Assembly (NCBI GenBank): GCA_011009095.1
Contig: VTPC01008759.1
Coordinates: forward strand, 50,082 to 114,081
DNA from: Ignelater luminosus
Taxonomy: Eukaryota; Arthropoda; Insecta; Coleoptera; Elateridae
Length of the DNA: 64,000 bases
Direction of reading: 5' to 3'
The notes under the pieces are model-generated. The model saw only the letters and a program-made list of their open reading frames with translations. It had not been told where the DNA came from and did not search any database. Of this stretch, positions 24,110-35,969 are shown piece after piece. A program made the translations under genes and the position numbers. Positions within the stretch are counted from its first letter, which is position 1. Each line of letters starts with the position of its first letter.

Positions 24110-26395
24110 CATCTTCTTGTATATTATAATTAAATACAAAATATTTTGCTTGTAACTTCCGGTGATGTATAAAAACTTTGGACTTGAAAATTAAACGGCT
24201 AAATTAGTAGTTTGAAAACTTATAATAAATTTACTTTCAGTAATAATTTTGCGAAGTTAAGCAGATTTTGTATTATATAATACAAAAGGAGGTACTTATC
24301 TAGTTATATATTATAAATAGTTTTAGATTAAAATAGACGTAGATTTCAATGAACTAGAATTTGATAATATTAATTTATGAATGACTAAATAGTAATTATT
24401 GTGGAAAATATTAATTATGTAAGTGAAACAGAAATTTTCCTCTTGCATAAAAATCTTTGACAGTAAAACCATTTCAAAGTATAACTTTGTAGTACCAAGA
24501 AACTGTATTAAGAAATTATTAGCGTCAAATCGAGGAATTCTTTTCCAACCTAGAAAACTGAAAATAGAAGACGAGAACTTCTAAGATAAGTATTACTTTT
24601 AAAAATATACCTATTAACTTCTAAGTCTAAATAAGTGTGACGTCATCACCGTCATTATACGCTTTATGGTTTTCTTGTTTTCTGTTTGGTAATAACTTTT
24701 AAGAATTTGCCCAAATCAAACAAAAAGCAAATGAAACGCAAAAATTGCAATTTTTAAGCATCGAGTTGACCAAACAAAAAAAAAGTTGCAAACATTGCTA
24801 ATTCTTGACATCCTATTAAAACCTATACTTTACCCAATACAACGAAAATCTCATATCGATACGATTTTGCGTTCTGAAAATACAGGATCAAATGCTGTAC
24901 TATTGTTAGTCTGAAAGATGTGGGCAAACAAAACACTCTTTTTTATAAATATTTCGAATGTTCGGTGGTTTTGGCAATCTTATAGCTATGGCATAACTAC
25001 TGTCTTTTAATTGCAATTTCTTTATTTGAATTTATGTTTTAGGTATACTAAGTAGATGTGGAATGTGGAAACCTCAATACCAGAAGAAGCGCAGAAGACC
25101 AAGCAAAAGAAGAATAGATGATATCCTGGATGACCAAACTTTCTGAGAAGAAGTGTCCGAGGTCCGAGCTGCAGCGCCAAATAAAGCAAAATAAGTAGCT
25201 AGACATACAAAATTTCACCTAGCTCTTCTCGTTCTTTTGCTATAAATTTCTTTCTTTTAAATTTGAAGGCTCCTCTGGTGGAACACCTTTTGTTAAACTC
25301 AATTGTAGCCAGCCTAGAAACAAAGACATGGGCCTTTTTTAATTAGAACGCCCATATTGAAATTCTGTGGTTTTGAGTATTGTAGTCTAGACAGTTTTCC
25401 TGCCTGTGGTCCATTTTTACCAAGGAAAAGAATTTAAGATACTTGGTTTTTATTGAGCTCCAAAATCATCAAAATCGGCTTGAAAGTTTTTGAGATCTAG
25501 AAAATAACAATGGCCAAAGAAGTCATTTCTGTCTTTTGGCGCTCTCATTCTCTGATCATACAATGACAGTCATGCGCAGAATCAAATGAGCTTGCTGTTT
25601 GGAATCTTCCTTACTGCCCGAAGACGGAATGATATGTGGTGGATAGTTTTTATTAAAATAAAGTGTATGTCTTCTCCTGACAGGATCAATAATGCACTGT
25701 CAAAATTAACATTGTTTTAATTCAGAAAACCTAATAGTAAGTTTGACATAAAGACACAAAAATCAAAAGTAAGTAGGAATGTTTACAAGCTAAGAAGATT
25801 ATATAACCTGTGGTAGATATACATTTTTGGAGGTCTGAAACTTATATCTTTTGGTAAATTATTTTATCGCATTGGTTTTAAATCTTGCATATAAATATTA
25901 ATAAATTCCACATATATGTAATCTTTGCCTTTGGTGTTTGGGTCTCTTACGTGCTCTTTAAGTTTAGCAGTTTAGGTTTCAGGCAGTTTATGCGCAGTTT
26001 GGAAGACCAAGCCAGACACAAAACCAAAGTGAGTTATGTGTTTGATCTTTATTTAAAAACCAAGATCAAAACTGGTGTAAGCCCGTGTTCTTGGTAATAA
26101 ATACCAAGAGTTTTGTTCTATTTCTCTTTTGAAAATTCTAGGAAAAATATTTCATATTCACAGTCATTCAAATTCAAATTAAATGCAGGGTGCCTCAGAA
26201 ATTGGAGAAAAACTGAATACACATTACTGTTCTTTAAGAAAAATGTTAATCACGTAGTACTTTCTGCAAAAGAATAATAAATAAAGTTTTTCCCAAAACT
26301 AAGATATTTTGAACAATATCGATTCTCGTCTAAATTTAAAACATAAACCAAAACCCAGCGCTTTTCGCTGCATTACTACACTGACCCAAGAAATT
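24110..26395. other. AT-rich intergenic DNA with a possible LINE scrap
   Basis: No gene recognised. At 25060-25135 on the plus strand the frame reads RRRPSKRRIDDILDD, which resembles the GRP-x-RW-x-DDI segment found near the C terminus of many non-LTR retrotransposon proteins. The scrap is too short to classify. Everything else appears to be unstructured AT-rich DNA. Confidence 0.35.
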
Positions 26396-26399
26396 AACG

Positions 26400-26780
26400 C
26401 ATCACTATTGCAAAAGTGATTTCTAGCTAATTTGCAAAAGTTCTAGAATTTATTTGTAAAGATTCATAAATTGAGCTAGAAAGAAACATTTAGTTTTAAA
26501 ACGTTGAGTTAATAAATCAGAACAAGTAATAATAGCCATAGAGTAACAAGTTTGTTGTCATAGATGCAATAAAAAAATCATGAGAAATTCGGCTTTCTCA
26601 GCTATTAGTTTCTAACTGCAGTCTTGTGTAAACAAAATTTCCATTTGTATATGTTGTCAAGAGACTGTTTCCTTGCACAAAAAAGATAGTAAATCCTTTC
26701 TAGCTCACTTAATGAATTTTTGCACAAAAATTCTGAAACTTTTGCAAATTTGGCTAAAAATCACCTTTTCAATAGTGACA
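26400..26780. mobile_element. Foldback / MITE-like element with arms of about 83 bp
   Basis: The left arm (26401-26483) and the inverse complement of the right arm (26696-26779) align almost end to end. Shared blocks include TCACTATTG, TTTGCAAAAGTT and GAGCTAGAAAG, separated by single mismatches and small gaps. About 210 bp of unrelated DNA lie between the arms and no open frame of note is present. This is the layout of a non-autonomous DNA transposon. Target duplications were not identified, so the outer limits may extend by some bases; ACTGA words near 26380 and (inverted) 26800 hint that the arms may go on further. Confidence 0.75.
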
Positions 26781-26784
26781 CTAA

Positions 26785-29525
26785 AATCTCCTGTGATCGT
26801 TCAGTCCAGTCGGCTTAGCTAAGGCTACAAGAACTCCTATGCTAAGGTTTACGATAATAACGGAGATAGAGCTGTAGATCCCAAAATTACTAGATAAGTT
26901 TCCTTGTAAAATAAAAAATCTCACAGCTCATTTGAAAAGTAGAGATCATTTAAAAGCAAGAAAAGGTGAGGTTGATCGATTACTCTTTTTTCAATAACAT
27001 AGTTCTTCAAAAGCGTGCTTGCCTGACGGTTTTGTTGTAAATCTTCCTAAGTTAAAAGGCTTTCTCTCAACGTAGTTTTGGCAAAGACTATAAATTCATC
27101 TGAATTGGTCTCTGCTCGTTTGGATGTACCAATGACCATACCTTTTGGAAAACGATCGAATTTGCCCATCTTAAATCTAGATCGAAACTTAGAGTTAGCT
27201 AGCCATTAGATATGTTTCTATTTATCTTCCTGGAGAAAATTATAACTGGGCCTTAATAACACATTTTGGACGTTACAAGGTTTGTCCAAAAAAAGATCTT
27301 TATGGTCAAAATCTTGTAACATCTACAAAATGAAGAACTGGTTACTGTAGAACCAAATCTTAAGCAGCATTATTTAATTGAAGAACCTTATTGGATGTAA
27401 CAATAGATGTCATTTATTGTTTATTTTAGAAAAAAAAATAGAACAAACTGGATTGTTGATGTTATAATAAAGGCCGTACAGTTCTCGAAGGGTTAGTTTT
27501 TTACTTCCAACGATTGCAATAATTTATTGTAGATTGTAACAAACAAACAGCTTACAAATAATATCGATAATATACTTATATACAGCGTCTGCATCTCCTT
27601 GGTACATGATTCTAATACTTGTCGTGGATTTTACTGAGAATACCTACATCTTTAAATCACGCATAGAATTATAGTATTATATCATGCTTAGTAATTATAT
27701 GTACACCTACTTGGCATTGAATAGTTTCTACTAAACAAGAAATGTTTCTTATTGTTGTAAACAAAATCAATGCTACGGTGGAAGATTAGCTTGTCATTAC
27801 AAATTTTTTTCGAAGTGACAGGATACAATATTATTAATAACTGCAATTATTATTATTTGATTAAACGTTTAGATAAAACGAACTTTGATGTAATATTTAT
27901 TTTCAAACAAGGTTATTTAAAAAATATTTTTCTGCAAGAGAAACCCTAAACAAAATTACAATTTTTAGGGCATGAAATTAAAATTGTAAGTATTATTTAC
28001 AATCTAGTTTTAACCAAATACTTTTTCAATTTTTCAATTTTTCAATATTTATAATATAAAATATCTAAAATTACGCCTGCAATTCAGTAGTAATTTTCAA
28101 ACCGAGATAATAGTTTAACACTGTGCTGGCATCTACCTACTACCTACTATGCAGCCGCATTTTGGTTGGTTAGTGACATCTCTCAATGAATAGACAAACT
28201 AGTAATACAGTAAACGCAAGAGTAGAAAATTTTTTTAAAACAGTACCATTCATAAATAGAGTAGAATTCTTCTTACTAAAATTGATTTCTATAATTTTTA
28301 AGTTTATGTGCTTTACAGGTGCTTTACAGCATTTAAGAAAAATAAAATGAAAAATTAAATAGATACCTTCCAAGTTAATTTTTTCTTTTCCTTTCTGCTT
28401 TTGTCTGTTTTACAATTATAATTTTAAAATCGATTATAATTTTAAAATCGATTTTAATTTTCATGTGTATTGCATATTTCTCCGGTTTGTTAAGCTTTTT
28501 ACTGTTGCATTCTCTCTACCAATTTTGGTTTCTGAGCTAAAAGTTGCACAGAACTGACAGAACGATTGCTTCTGTTTATTAAAACTATTTTAGAATTATA
28601 CAAGGTGTAATAATAAAAAAAGTGCTTAGAATTTCATTTTCACATGAGCAAACTTGGACCTCTTTTTCTAAACCTTCATATAAATTTTAACTAAAATGTT
28701 TTCATCTTACAGGGTGATTAAGAAATATCGTTATCTCTTCAGGAATTCTTTTAATGTAAGTCTGTTACAGTGTTTCTCCGATAGTTACACATCAGTTTTA
28801 ATTTATCACATCTATTTCCATTTGTAAGTAGGATTTGTAGCACAGAATGCGCTTCTACAGAAGGCACATAACAAAAGCGAACTATCAGATGAAGATCTAT
28901 GTTCGAAATTCACCCTACGTAATTTAAAACCGGTTGATTCAAGATAGATGACATATTGGCTGTTACAGGGTGTTTCACTAGAAGAAATCTAAACAAATCA
29001 TGCCAATCGTGATTCTGGATTATCCTTGTAATGAAACCATCTAACTGAAACCTTGATATTGATTTTTAAAAAGCAAGTACCAAAGTGCACGTCTGTAAAG
29101 CGAAATACTAAAAGCATCTTTTATTAATACCAAGAAATCGTTAGATTCAGATGCTTTAGTGTCAGTGTCAGTTGCTCCGAAATTGTGATTTGGGCCTACC
29201 ACTACTACCTTCAGTGGCCCTGAAAAGAAGCAGTTTCTAGCTTGCAATAAATGTATCTTACCATTCTACTTGCGATGCGACACTACATTACCTTACAATG
29301 GTGATGATAATCACATCAAAAAATCTCTATTTTGCTTTTTTAATTTGGCGTATTGCTAGAGGCGGATTTTCTATTTGAGTTGTTTCCACTAAGATGAAAA
29401 TTCGACCGACCAAGCCGTAGTTAAAATTGCAAAATGAATTATTCACATTGTAATCAAGCTCGACTCTAAGTGGCTTCTAGGAATAATAAATAAAAGGTTG
29501 AGAGATAAAGTAGAATTAAAAACTC
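26785..29525. other. AT-rich intergenic DNA with small repeats
   Basis: No gene recognised. Small tandem duplications occur at 28022-28045 (8-bp TTTTTCAA-like unit, three copies) and 28415-28450 (18-bp unit, two exact copies). Transposon ends of the ACAGGGTG type occur at about 28711 and 28966, both in the same orientation, with a CACCCTA end at 28918; they are treated separately in the findings. Confidence 0.45.
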
Positions 29526-29529
29526 AATT

Positions 29530-30020
29530 TGTGGCAGCTACAGCTAGCCTAGTAGAAGGTGAAACCCAAACTTGAGCCTTAGAAGCCTCTGGGAAAGACT
29601 GGATTCTGGGTGAGTGCATGTTGCTTGGTGAGACAAAAATCAAATTTGAGCCACGACTAGTGGTCTAGTGAAAGGTAAAGATGAGATTTGCTGGTGACCT
29701 AGTGAGGAACAAAACCAGATACTGAGTTACCGCTGGTGGTATGATGAGCAAAGCCCAATTCTGGACGACCGCCACTGTAAATAACCTACTGCAGGACTAA
29801 ATCTAATTGTGGCCCACTGCAAGTGACCAGATAGGAGGTTAAATTTGATTTTAAAGATGAAGAGCAAAGATTAAATTTGGGCTATCGCAAGTGACCTGGT
29901 GAAAAGCACATCTGCAAAAACCCAATTGTGGGCTACTGCAGATGGTTAGATAGAGGGTAAAGACTGATTTTTGTTGCAGGATAGAGCTTTGTAGTGACTC
30001 ACCGCATGTACCCTAGTGAA
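29530..30020. repeat. Degenerate minisatellite, unit of roughly 45 bp
   Basis: A loosely repeated phrase runs through the segment: a purine-rich part like AAATTTGGG, then CTACTGCAAGTGACC or similar, then TAGTGAAAGG and AAA-rich spacers. At least seven recognisable turns are present, with unit lengths varying by 10 bp or more. The array is old. No open reading frame runs through it. Confidence 0.6.
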
Positions 30021-30024
30021 AGAC

Positions 30025-33000
30025 AGGTTCGATGATAGGCTAAATGTTAAAGCGGTCGTCTACATAAAATATAAAAGTCTTAAAATTCAAAATTGGGCTG
30101 TTTTCCCAAGGATGAAAATTTTGATTTCTTTATAATTGGGACGCACTGAAAGACTTAGTACACAGGCGGCCGAACTATTATCGATGTTTCTGTATCACCT
30201 TATACTTTACGCATGCAAACACCGGAACACATCAGTTTGGAGACTGCTGGAAGTTGCTGGGGAATTTTAAGGTTGCGATTCAAAACTTCTTAATCATACT
30301 ACACATGAATCAATGTAATGTATATTTAAAGTTTAAATTTAAGGTATTAGATTAACGCCATGGGTGATTTTAGATTTGGCTGACTGAGCTGATTGACTGA
30401 CTTATTGGTTGACAGGCAAGCTGACTGGCTGGTAGCCAACCGACATGCTAATATTCTTAACTTATTTTTAGCCTCCTGGGCTTTTATATAGTCAAGATTG
30501 TACGCAATTTTGTAGTGTACTAAAATTAGTTGCACTCTCTAGCTCATCCTCTGCTAAAACCTTTGCTTTGGTCTTTAGTATCGTTTTCTGTTGTGAAACA
30601 ATAATGTTATAAAGTCTCTTTGGCAATGAATCCAGAATATTCTTACCTACTTGGTCGAATATTTGGTAATACAGCTTTAGTATTGGTATTGTCAAGTATT
30701 AGATCATTAATTGTTAATATCAGAGTTGTCATTAACAGACCTGGAAAGTAGCACAGTCTAGTTCATTCATATGTAATGCAATGTATGGTATCTGCAGATT
30801 TAAGTGCCAAACTCCACAGATACATTAGAGATGAGAAATCAACAAATGTGTATTTACCCTTCTTTTCTATTTTCTATTGTGTTAATAGTTCAATAGGCTA
30901 CTTGGACTTTGCTACAGTATTTAATCTTCTACAAAAAAGACATGAGCTACACATTTTTTTAAAAAAACCTCAAAAATCATTACAAGTTCAAATGCATTTT
31001 TGGATCAAATTTAAAATAGACTATCGTGCAGTAAAAATACGTTTGCGGTTTTAGTAAAACCTAGAAAGACCAAGCAGCCTACAAAGCCTAGAGTGATCCA
31101 AACATTAATCTAAATAAACATAGAAATGCCTAAAAAGTTTAATTGACCAAAAACACGATGCCTAAATTAGAAAAACAATTTGATGCAAGCCTTGCTATTT
31201 TACGAATCTATTCGTAGTCACCTTCTTATGCGAAAAAAGGTTTGATATTTTTAGAATGTCATACAAACCCAAGCATCGCATTGTCATGTTAAAAGTTTCA
31301 TATAAGAGATATGTACTTACTATTAATTTGACCGGCACAACAGAATGATTAGCCTAAAAGGAAAGTCAACCTTGTATGTAAAGATTGTCCAAAAAACTAA
31401 TCAGACTGAATCTGTTTGTCTAAAAGCTAAGTTAAGTTACTTAGTAGATTACTTATGAAATGTATCCACCTTTTATTTCTATAAGTGATAAAGTCGTTAG
31501 AATTAAAGACAAAGTAGAGCATTACAATGTGTTTGAATGTAGGAGCTTCTTAAAGAAAGGTTGCTGCTAAATAGATCTAAACCAAATCAACTAGGCTATC
31601 TTAAATGGTCTAAAACAAGTGCCAGGTTCAAAATATCAAATATAGTGTATTCGATCTATTTATCCGAAAAGATTGACTTAAGTTTTGGAAACTTAACTGA
31701 CTTGGATAATTAGGACCTGTACAAACTCGATTAATTTTGAAAGCCCAAACAGCTCAAAATACTCGATTGACAAAAAACACCTGACCAATCCAAGATATTC
31801 AATTAACTGTTAAATTCCAATGTAACCTTCTTCTAAAGTACAACAGGTTTTTCTAGTGATTCTGTTTTGAAAAACGGTTTTTACTAATAACTTTCCGAGA
31901 CTTTTGATAACATCAAATTCAAGTAAGCGTCTCATTTAGAAAAAAATTTATTACTCTCTGTCCCCGTGTAGAAACAAAAAATTATCTTCTATGTTCAGTG
32001 TCAAATAATCTAAGACCCTTCCTTTAGGATTTTCTCGTAATGTAATTTGCTCCAAAGGAATAATTTGGCTTTAAAGAAAAGTGAGCATTTTTGTTTTTAG
32101 CGAATATTTAGTGAACTGGGAATTTTGTCAAAGGAACTATAACACCAATAAATTGACCTCGAAAATAGACATTTTTTAATTGAAACCTAGCTATTTTAAT
32201 CTATTACGGTTTAGGAGATTTCAATGGTGGGAAAAATCTAAGTTGTTTCCCTGTATGTCTGTAAATAGTAAATATTTGCAGATTTTTTGTTTATTTTTTC
32301 TATTTCATTAGATACGCAACGGTTTAATAGTAAAACTTCTTATAATTTACCTTTTTTTCCAAAATATCCGAGTAAGTGTATTTCGAGTGTTATTTCATAC
32401 TATACCCAATTTAAATCGAATAAATGTAAACAAATCCAATTAATCGTTAAGTACATTTCAGACCCTCTAACGTGCGTCAGTTGGTGGTATAAACTGTCTG
32501 TTAAAATGTGACAAGAAGCGAAAAGTGGAGCAATTTGTTATCTTGTGTTGTAGAAAGTCTAGCCGAGTCGGCACCTCAGCAATTATCTGCCAAATTATGA
32601 CACTTTTGCACGAAAGAAAAAATTGAAATATAGCCTATGTTTTCTGTTGTTAGTCTCTTGTTTTATGGATTAGGCGCCAACAGACCGATATTTGATGGGA
32701 AATTTATTTTGAAAACATCCCATTAACTCAATTTTAATTTTGAATTAATTTTTTTTGACAGGAACTGCATGTAAATTAATGTTTAATCTAATGTTCAAAT
32801 TATGTTTTTTCAGTACAGCAAAACTCGCTATAAAATGCAACTCGATGCAGATTATCTGAAATGTTTATGGTTAACGTTACTTGCCGGGCTGATATAAAAC
32901 AGATCTATTTGGTTTCTTATTAATACATACCTTGTGTTTTTATTTCCTTCATTTAGTTCTTATATCTTATCGTATAATAGTTATTTACGTTTTGTTTATT

Positions 33001-33792
33001 TTTAAATACTCGTTACGCAGTATAAATATTTTTTATGTTTGTAGTTAATAAGGAGTTTATTAAAACGTTACATTGAGGATTGTTCTGCTTGGACTGTATA
33101 TAAATCCTGTACGAAATCTATACGTAAAACAAAAACAAGCATTAAAATAATTGAAGTTGACATTTGACAAGCTATTAGTTTAAATTTTCTTCGAGCTGCT
33201 ATAGCATGGACAGTTACTTTTCATTTTAATAGATATGATAGGGAATGACAAGTAGGGGAAAGTAGGGTAATAACAACATGGGGCAAGCTAAATGTTTAAA
33301 CAAAATGTCACTTCTGGGTCGATTTCGAGTCTACCCCCCCTCATATGTTAGTTTCGGAGTCCGGTGAGAGAGACTCCCTATTTCTGCTTTGGGGTCTAAG
33401 GACGCAAAAATAAGCTTTGCTTAAAAGGGCGCCGAAAAGCTTTGAGCTTAATACAACAATTTAAGAAATTTTCACATGATCTCCTATTTTTTTCTATATT
33501 TTCTTATCATATTTCCTACTATCTGTTTGAATTTATAAAGAAACAGAAAACTCTAAATGTTTCCGAGAAGTGAAGAAAGTGAAGGTAAGATACGGATAAA
33601 TAATATTCGTTTTTTCTTTTCATATGATTGTTTTAGATTAGCTTCGTAACAAAAAGGAAACTAATGTGATTGAGAGAAAAAAAACTAAAGTCTCTCCAGA
33701 ATCAAAATAATATAGGATTTTATATATCAATCTACCTAATAACAGACGATATAAAATTGAAATTATGGACTACTCTTTGGATACCTGATGCT
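30025..33792. other. AT-rich intergenic DNA, no gene seen
   Basis: Only short frames (the longest, 30776-31054, has 92 codons and no domain). A patch near 32550-32620 is less AT-rich. No RNA gene or terminal repeats were recognised. Confidence 0.45.
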
Positions 33793-33793
33793 A

Positions 33794-35085
33794 CGAGGGT
33801 GGTCTGAAAAGTTTCCGACCTCAACTTGAAGATGGCAGCACTCGTAAATAAAAGCTACTGAATTTCGTTATTCATCTGTTGACAGTTACTCACCAAAGTC
33901 TCAGCCATTTTGGACGCGCAGTTTTTATGTAACAGTCGTTTGAGTGAGTTGATGTGAGTTTTTTTTGTGAAAATGGACAAAATCGAGTATCGAGCTGTCA
34001 TTAAATATTTGTTTTTGAAAGGCAATACGCCTTCGCAGATAAAAGATGAGTTGGATTCTGTGTATGGGGACTCTGCACCATCATTTACCACAGTGCAATT
34101 TTGGGCTGCTAAATTTAAACGTGGCCTAAGAGCTTGGGAGACGATGAACGTTCGGGACGTCCAAGAACTGCAACTACCGACGAAAACATCGCCAAAGTTC
34201 ACCAAATGGTGCTAGACTACCGCCGAATTAAAGTGAGAGAGATAGCAGAGGTTATGAACATGTCAAAAGAACGTGGTTGTCACATATTAAATCAACATTT
34301 AGGCATGAGAAAGCTGTCCGCGCGTTGGGTGCCGCGTTTGCTCACGTTAGACCAAAAACGTGTTCGAATGAATATTTCCAACGCTCTTTTGGCGCAGTTT
34401 AGGCGAAATAAATCCGAGTTTTGAGGCCGATTAATTACTGTAGATGAAACTTGGATACACCATTATACGCCCGAAACAAAAATACAGTCCAAACAGTGGA
34501 CTGCAAAGGGGGAACCGGCTCCAAAAAAAACAAAAACTGTTTTTTCGGCTGGGAAAGTGATGGCGACTGTTTTTTGGATTAGTCATGGAGTTATTTTAAT
34601 CGATTATCTTCAAAAAGGAAAAACCATTACAGGAGCATACTATGCATCATTACTTGACAAGCTGAAGGCAGAACTTGCGAAAAAACGGCCACATTTGCAG
34701 AAAAAGAAAATCCTGTTTCACCAAGACAACGCACCGTCTCACACCTCAGCGGTTGCCATGGCGAAAATCCACGAATTACGGTTTGAACTGCTTGACCATC
34801 CGTCTTACTCACCAGATCTAGCCCCAAGCGATTTCTTTTTGTTCCCTCATCTAAAAATTGCGCTCGGAGGACAAAGATTTTCGTCAAATGAAGAGGCAAT
34901 CACTTTCGTGAACAATTATTTTACAGAGAAAAATGCCGAGTACTATTTGGACGGGTTACAGTGATGGGAGCATCGTTGGGAGAAGTGTGTAGAGTTACAA
35001 GGAGACTGTGTTGAAAAATAAAAAAAATTTCCAGAAAAAATGTCTTGTATCTTTGTTAGGTCGGAAACTTTTCAGACCACCCTCG
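33794..35085 (+). mobile_element. mariner element, irritans-type, second family
   Basis: A 1292-bp element has perfect 28-bp inverted terminal repeats beginning CGAGGGTGGTCTGAAAAG and TA target duplications at 33792-33793 and 35086-35087. It encodes one DD34D transposase, now broken. It is clearly a different family from the copies at 17048 and 57283: the terminal repeats share only the CGAGGGYGGT start and the proteins differ throughout. Confidence 0.93.
33973..35021 (+). pseudogene. mariner transposase with a frameshift and two stops
   Basis: The ATG at 33973 opens MDKIEYRAVIKYLFLKGN, the helix-turn-helix region of a Himar1-like transposase. Near 34125-34137 the frame slips by one base, after KFKRG and before GDDERSGRP, and continues with WVPRLL. 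A TGA at 34422-34424 interrupts the segment just before TVDETWIHHYTPE. The frame then continues through the second and third catalytic blocks (HQDNAPSH and PDLAPSDFFLF, with 34 residues between the two aspartates). A second TGA stands at 34962-34964. After it the family tail WEKCVELQGDCVEK ends at the natural TAA at 35019-35021. All three catalytic aspartates survive, but the three lesions prevent a full-length product. In addition, the family-typical FWD is FWI here. Confidence 0.92.
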
Positions 35086-35087
35086 TA

Positions 35088-35625
35088 CTTATACATTTTC
35101 TACTGGAAAACGACACTTGAAATTTCAACTGAATTGGATCAAAAAGTACCCACGCCTTTAATACACAAAATTTGAAAAATCCAAATATTATGCCATAGTT
35201 AAACCTGAAATATGTTGTGGTATTTTATGTCAAAATCATTTTGCAAGTGAAAAAATGCTTTACAAATACTTTCAATTTACAATAATAACGATTATCATGA
35301 GAAAGTCTATAATCCTGACAGAAAATTTCATAAAAGTCTAACCTGATATTAGAAACGTGCTTGATTCAACCCGAGAAAACATAAAAAAATAGGCAACGTC
35401 TTATACCAATCATATAGAAACAGTTAAGATATGCAGACGTCAAAGACTTTCATTCAGAAGTACAAATGATCATGGAAACTTAGACGTTAATTCGAAAGAA
35501 CCTAAAATAAATACTGGAAACTTCTCAGGGCGAACGCCTGAGTACGCAAGCAGTCAGCTTCCAAAACGTCGCGACAAAATATTGCGACAGAGTGGAGCAA
35601 TAACCCAATTAACACCTCAAAGTCC
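35088..35625. other. AT-rich intergenic DNA, no gene seen
   Basis: No coding region or repeat recognised apart from short AT-rich words. Confidence 0.45.
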
Positions 35626-35629
35626 AGTT

Positions 35630-35965
35630 TTTGGCTAACGGACGTCAATTGACCGTCCATACATTAATTTGTCACAACTATGGACATTCAACGGACGTAA
35701 TCTAAATGTAGTTTTTACATCCTATGTGCATCACTTGGAAGATTCTTGGACGTAATTTGAACATTTCTTGTAATATTTCTGGATGATACTTGTCTTATAT
35801 ACGTGATTTGTATGATGTGTCCAGTGGATTAGTAAACACATGACTTACGTTCAAAAATATTTGGACAAGTAATCGACCAAAATTGGATCTTCAATGGATG
35901 TCCGCTAATGGCCATCCGAGTAACGCCCAAAAACGGACGTCCAGTGGATGACCAATTTACGTCCG
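35630..35965. repeat. Cluster of GGACGT-type motifs, probably part of a dispersed repeat
   Basis: The words GGACGT or GGATGT, or their complements, recur at about 35640, 35656, 35693, 35748, 35897, 35935 and 35960, several as near-palindromes such as CGGACGTCCAGTGGATG. The left part (TTTTTGGCTAACGGACGTC) and the right part (CGCCCAAAAACGGACGTCC, read on either strand) resemble each other imperfectly. This looks like the inside of a repetitive element, but its ends cannot be placed. Confidence 0.4.
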
Positions 35966-35969
35966 GTGA

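Noticed and set aside
24168-24175. Plus-strand TATA-like TATAAAAA near the lipocalin promoter
   Set aside because: No plus-strand gene or exon follows it; in AT-rich DNA such words are frequent.
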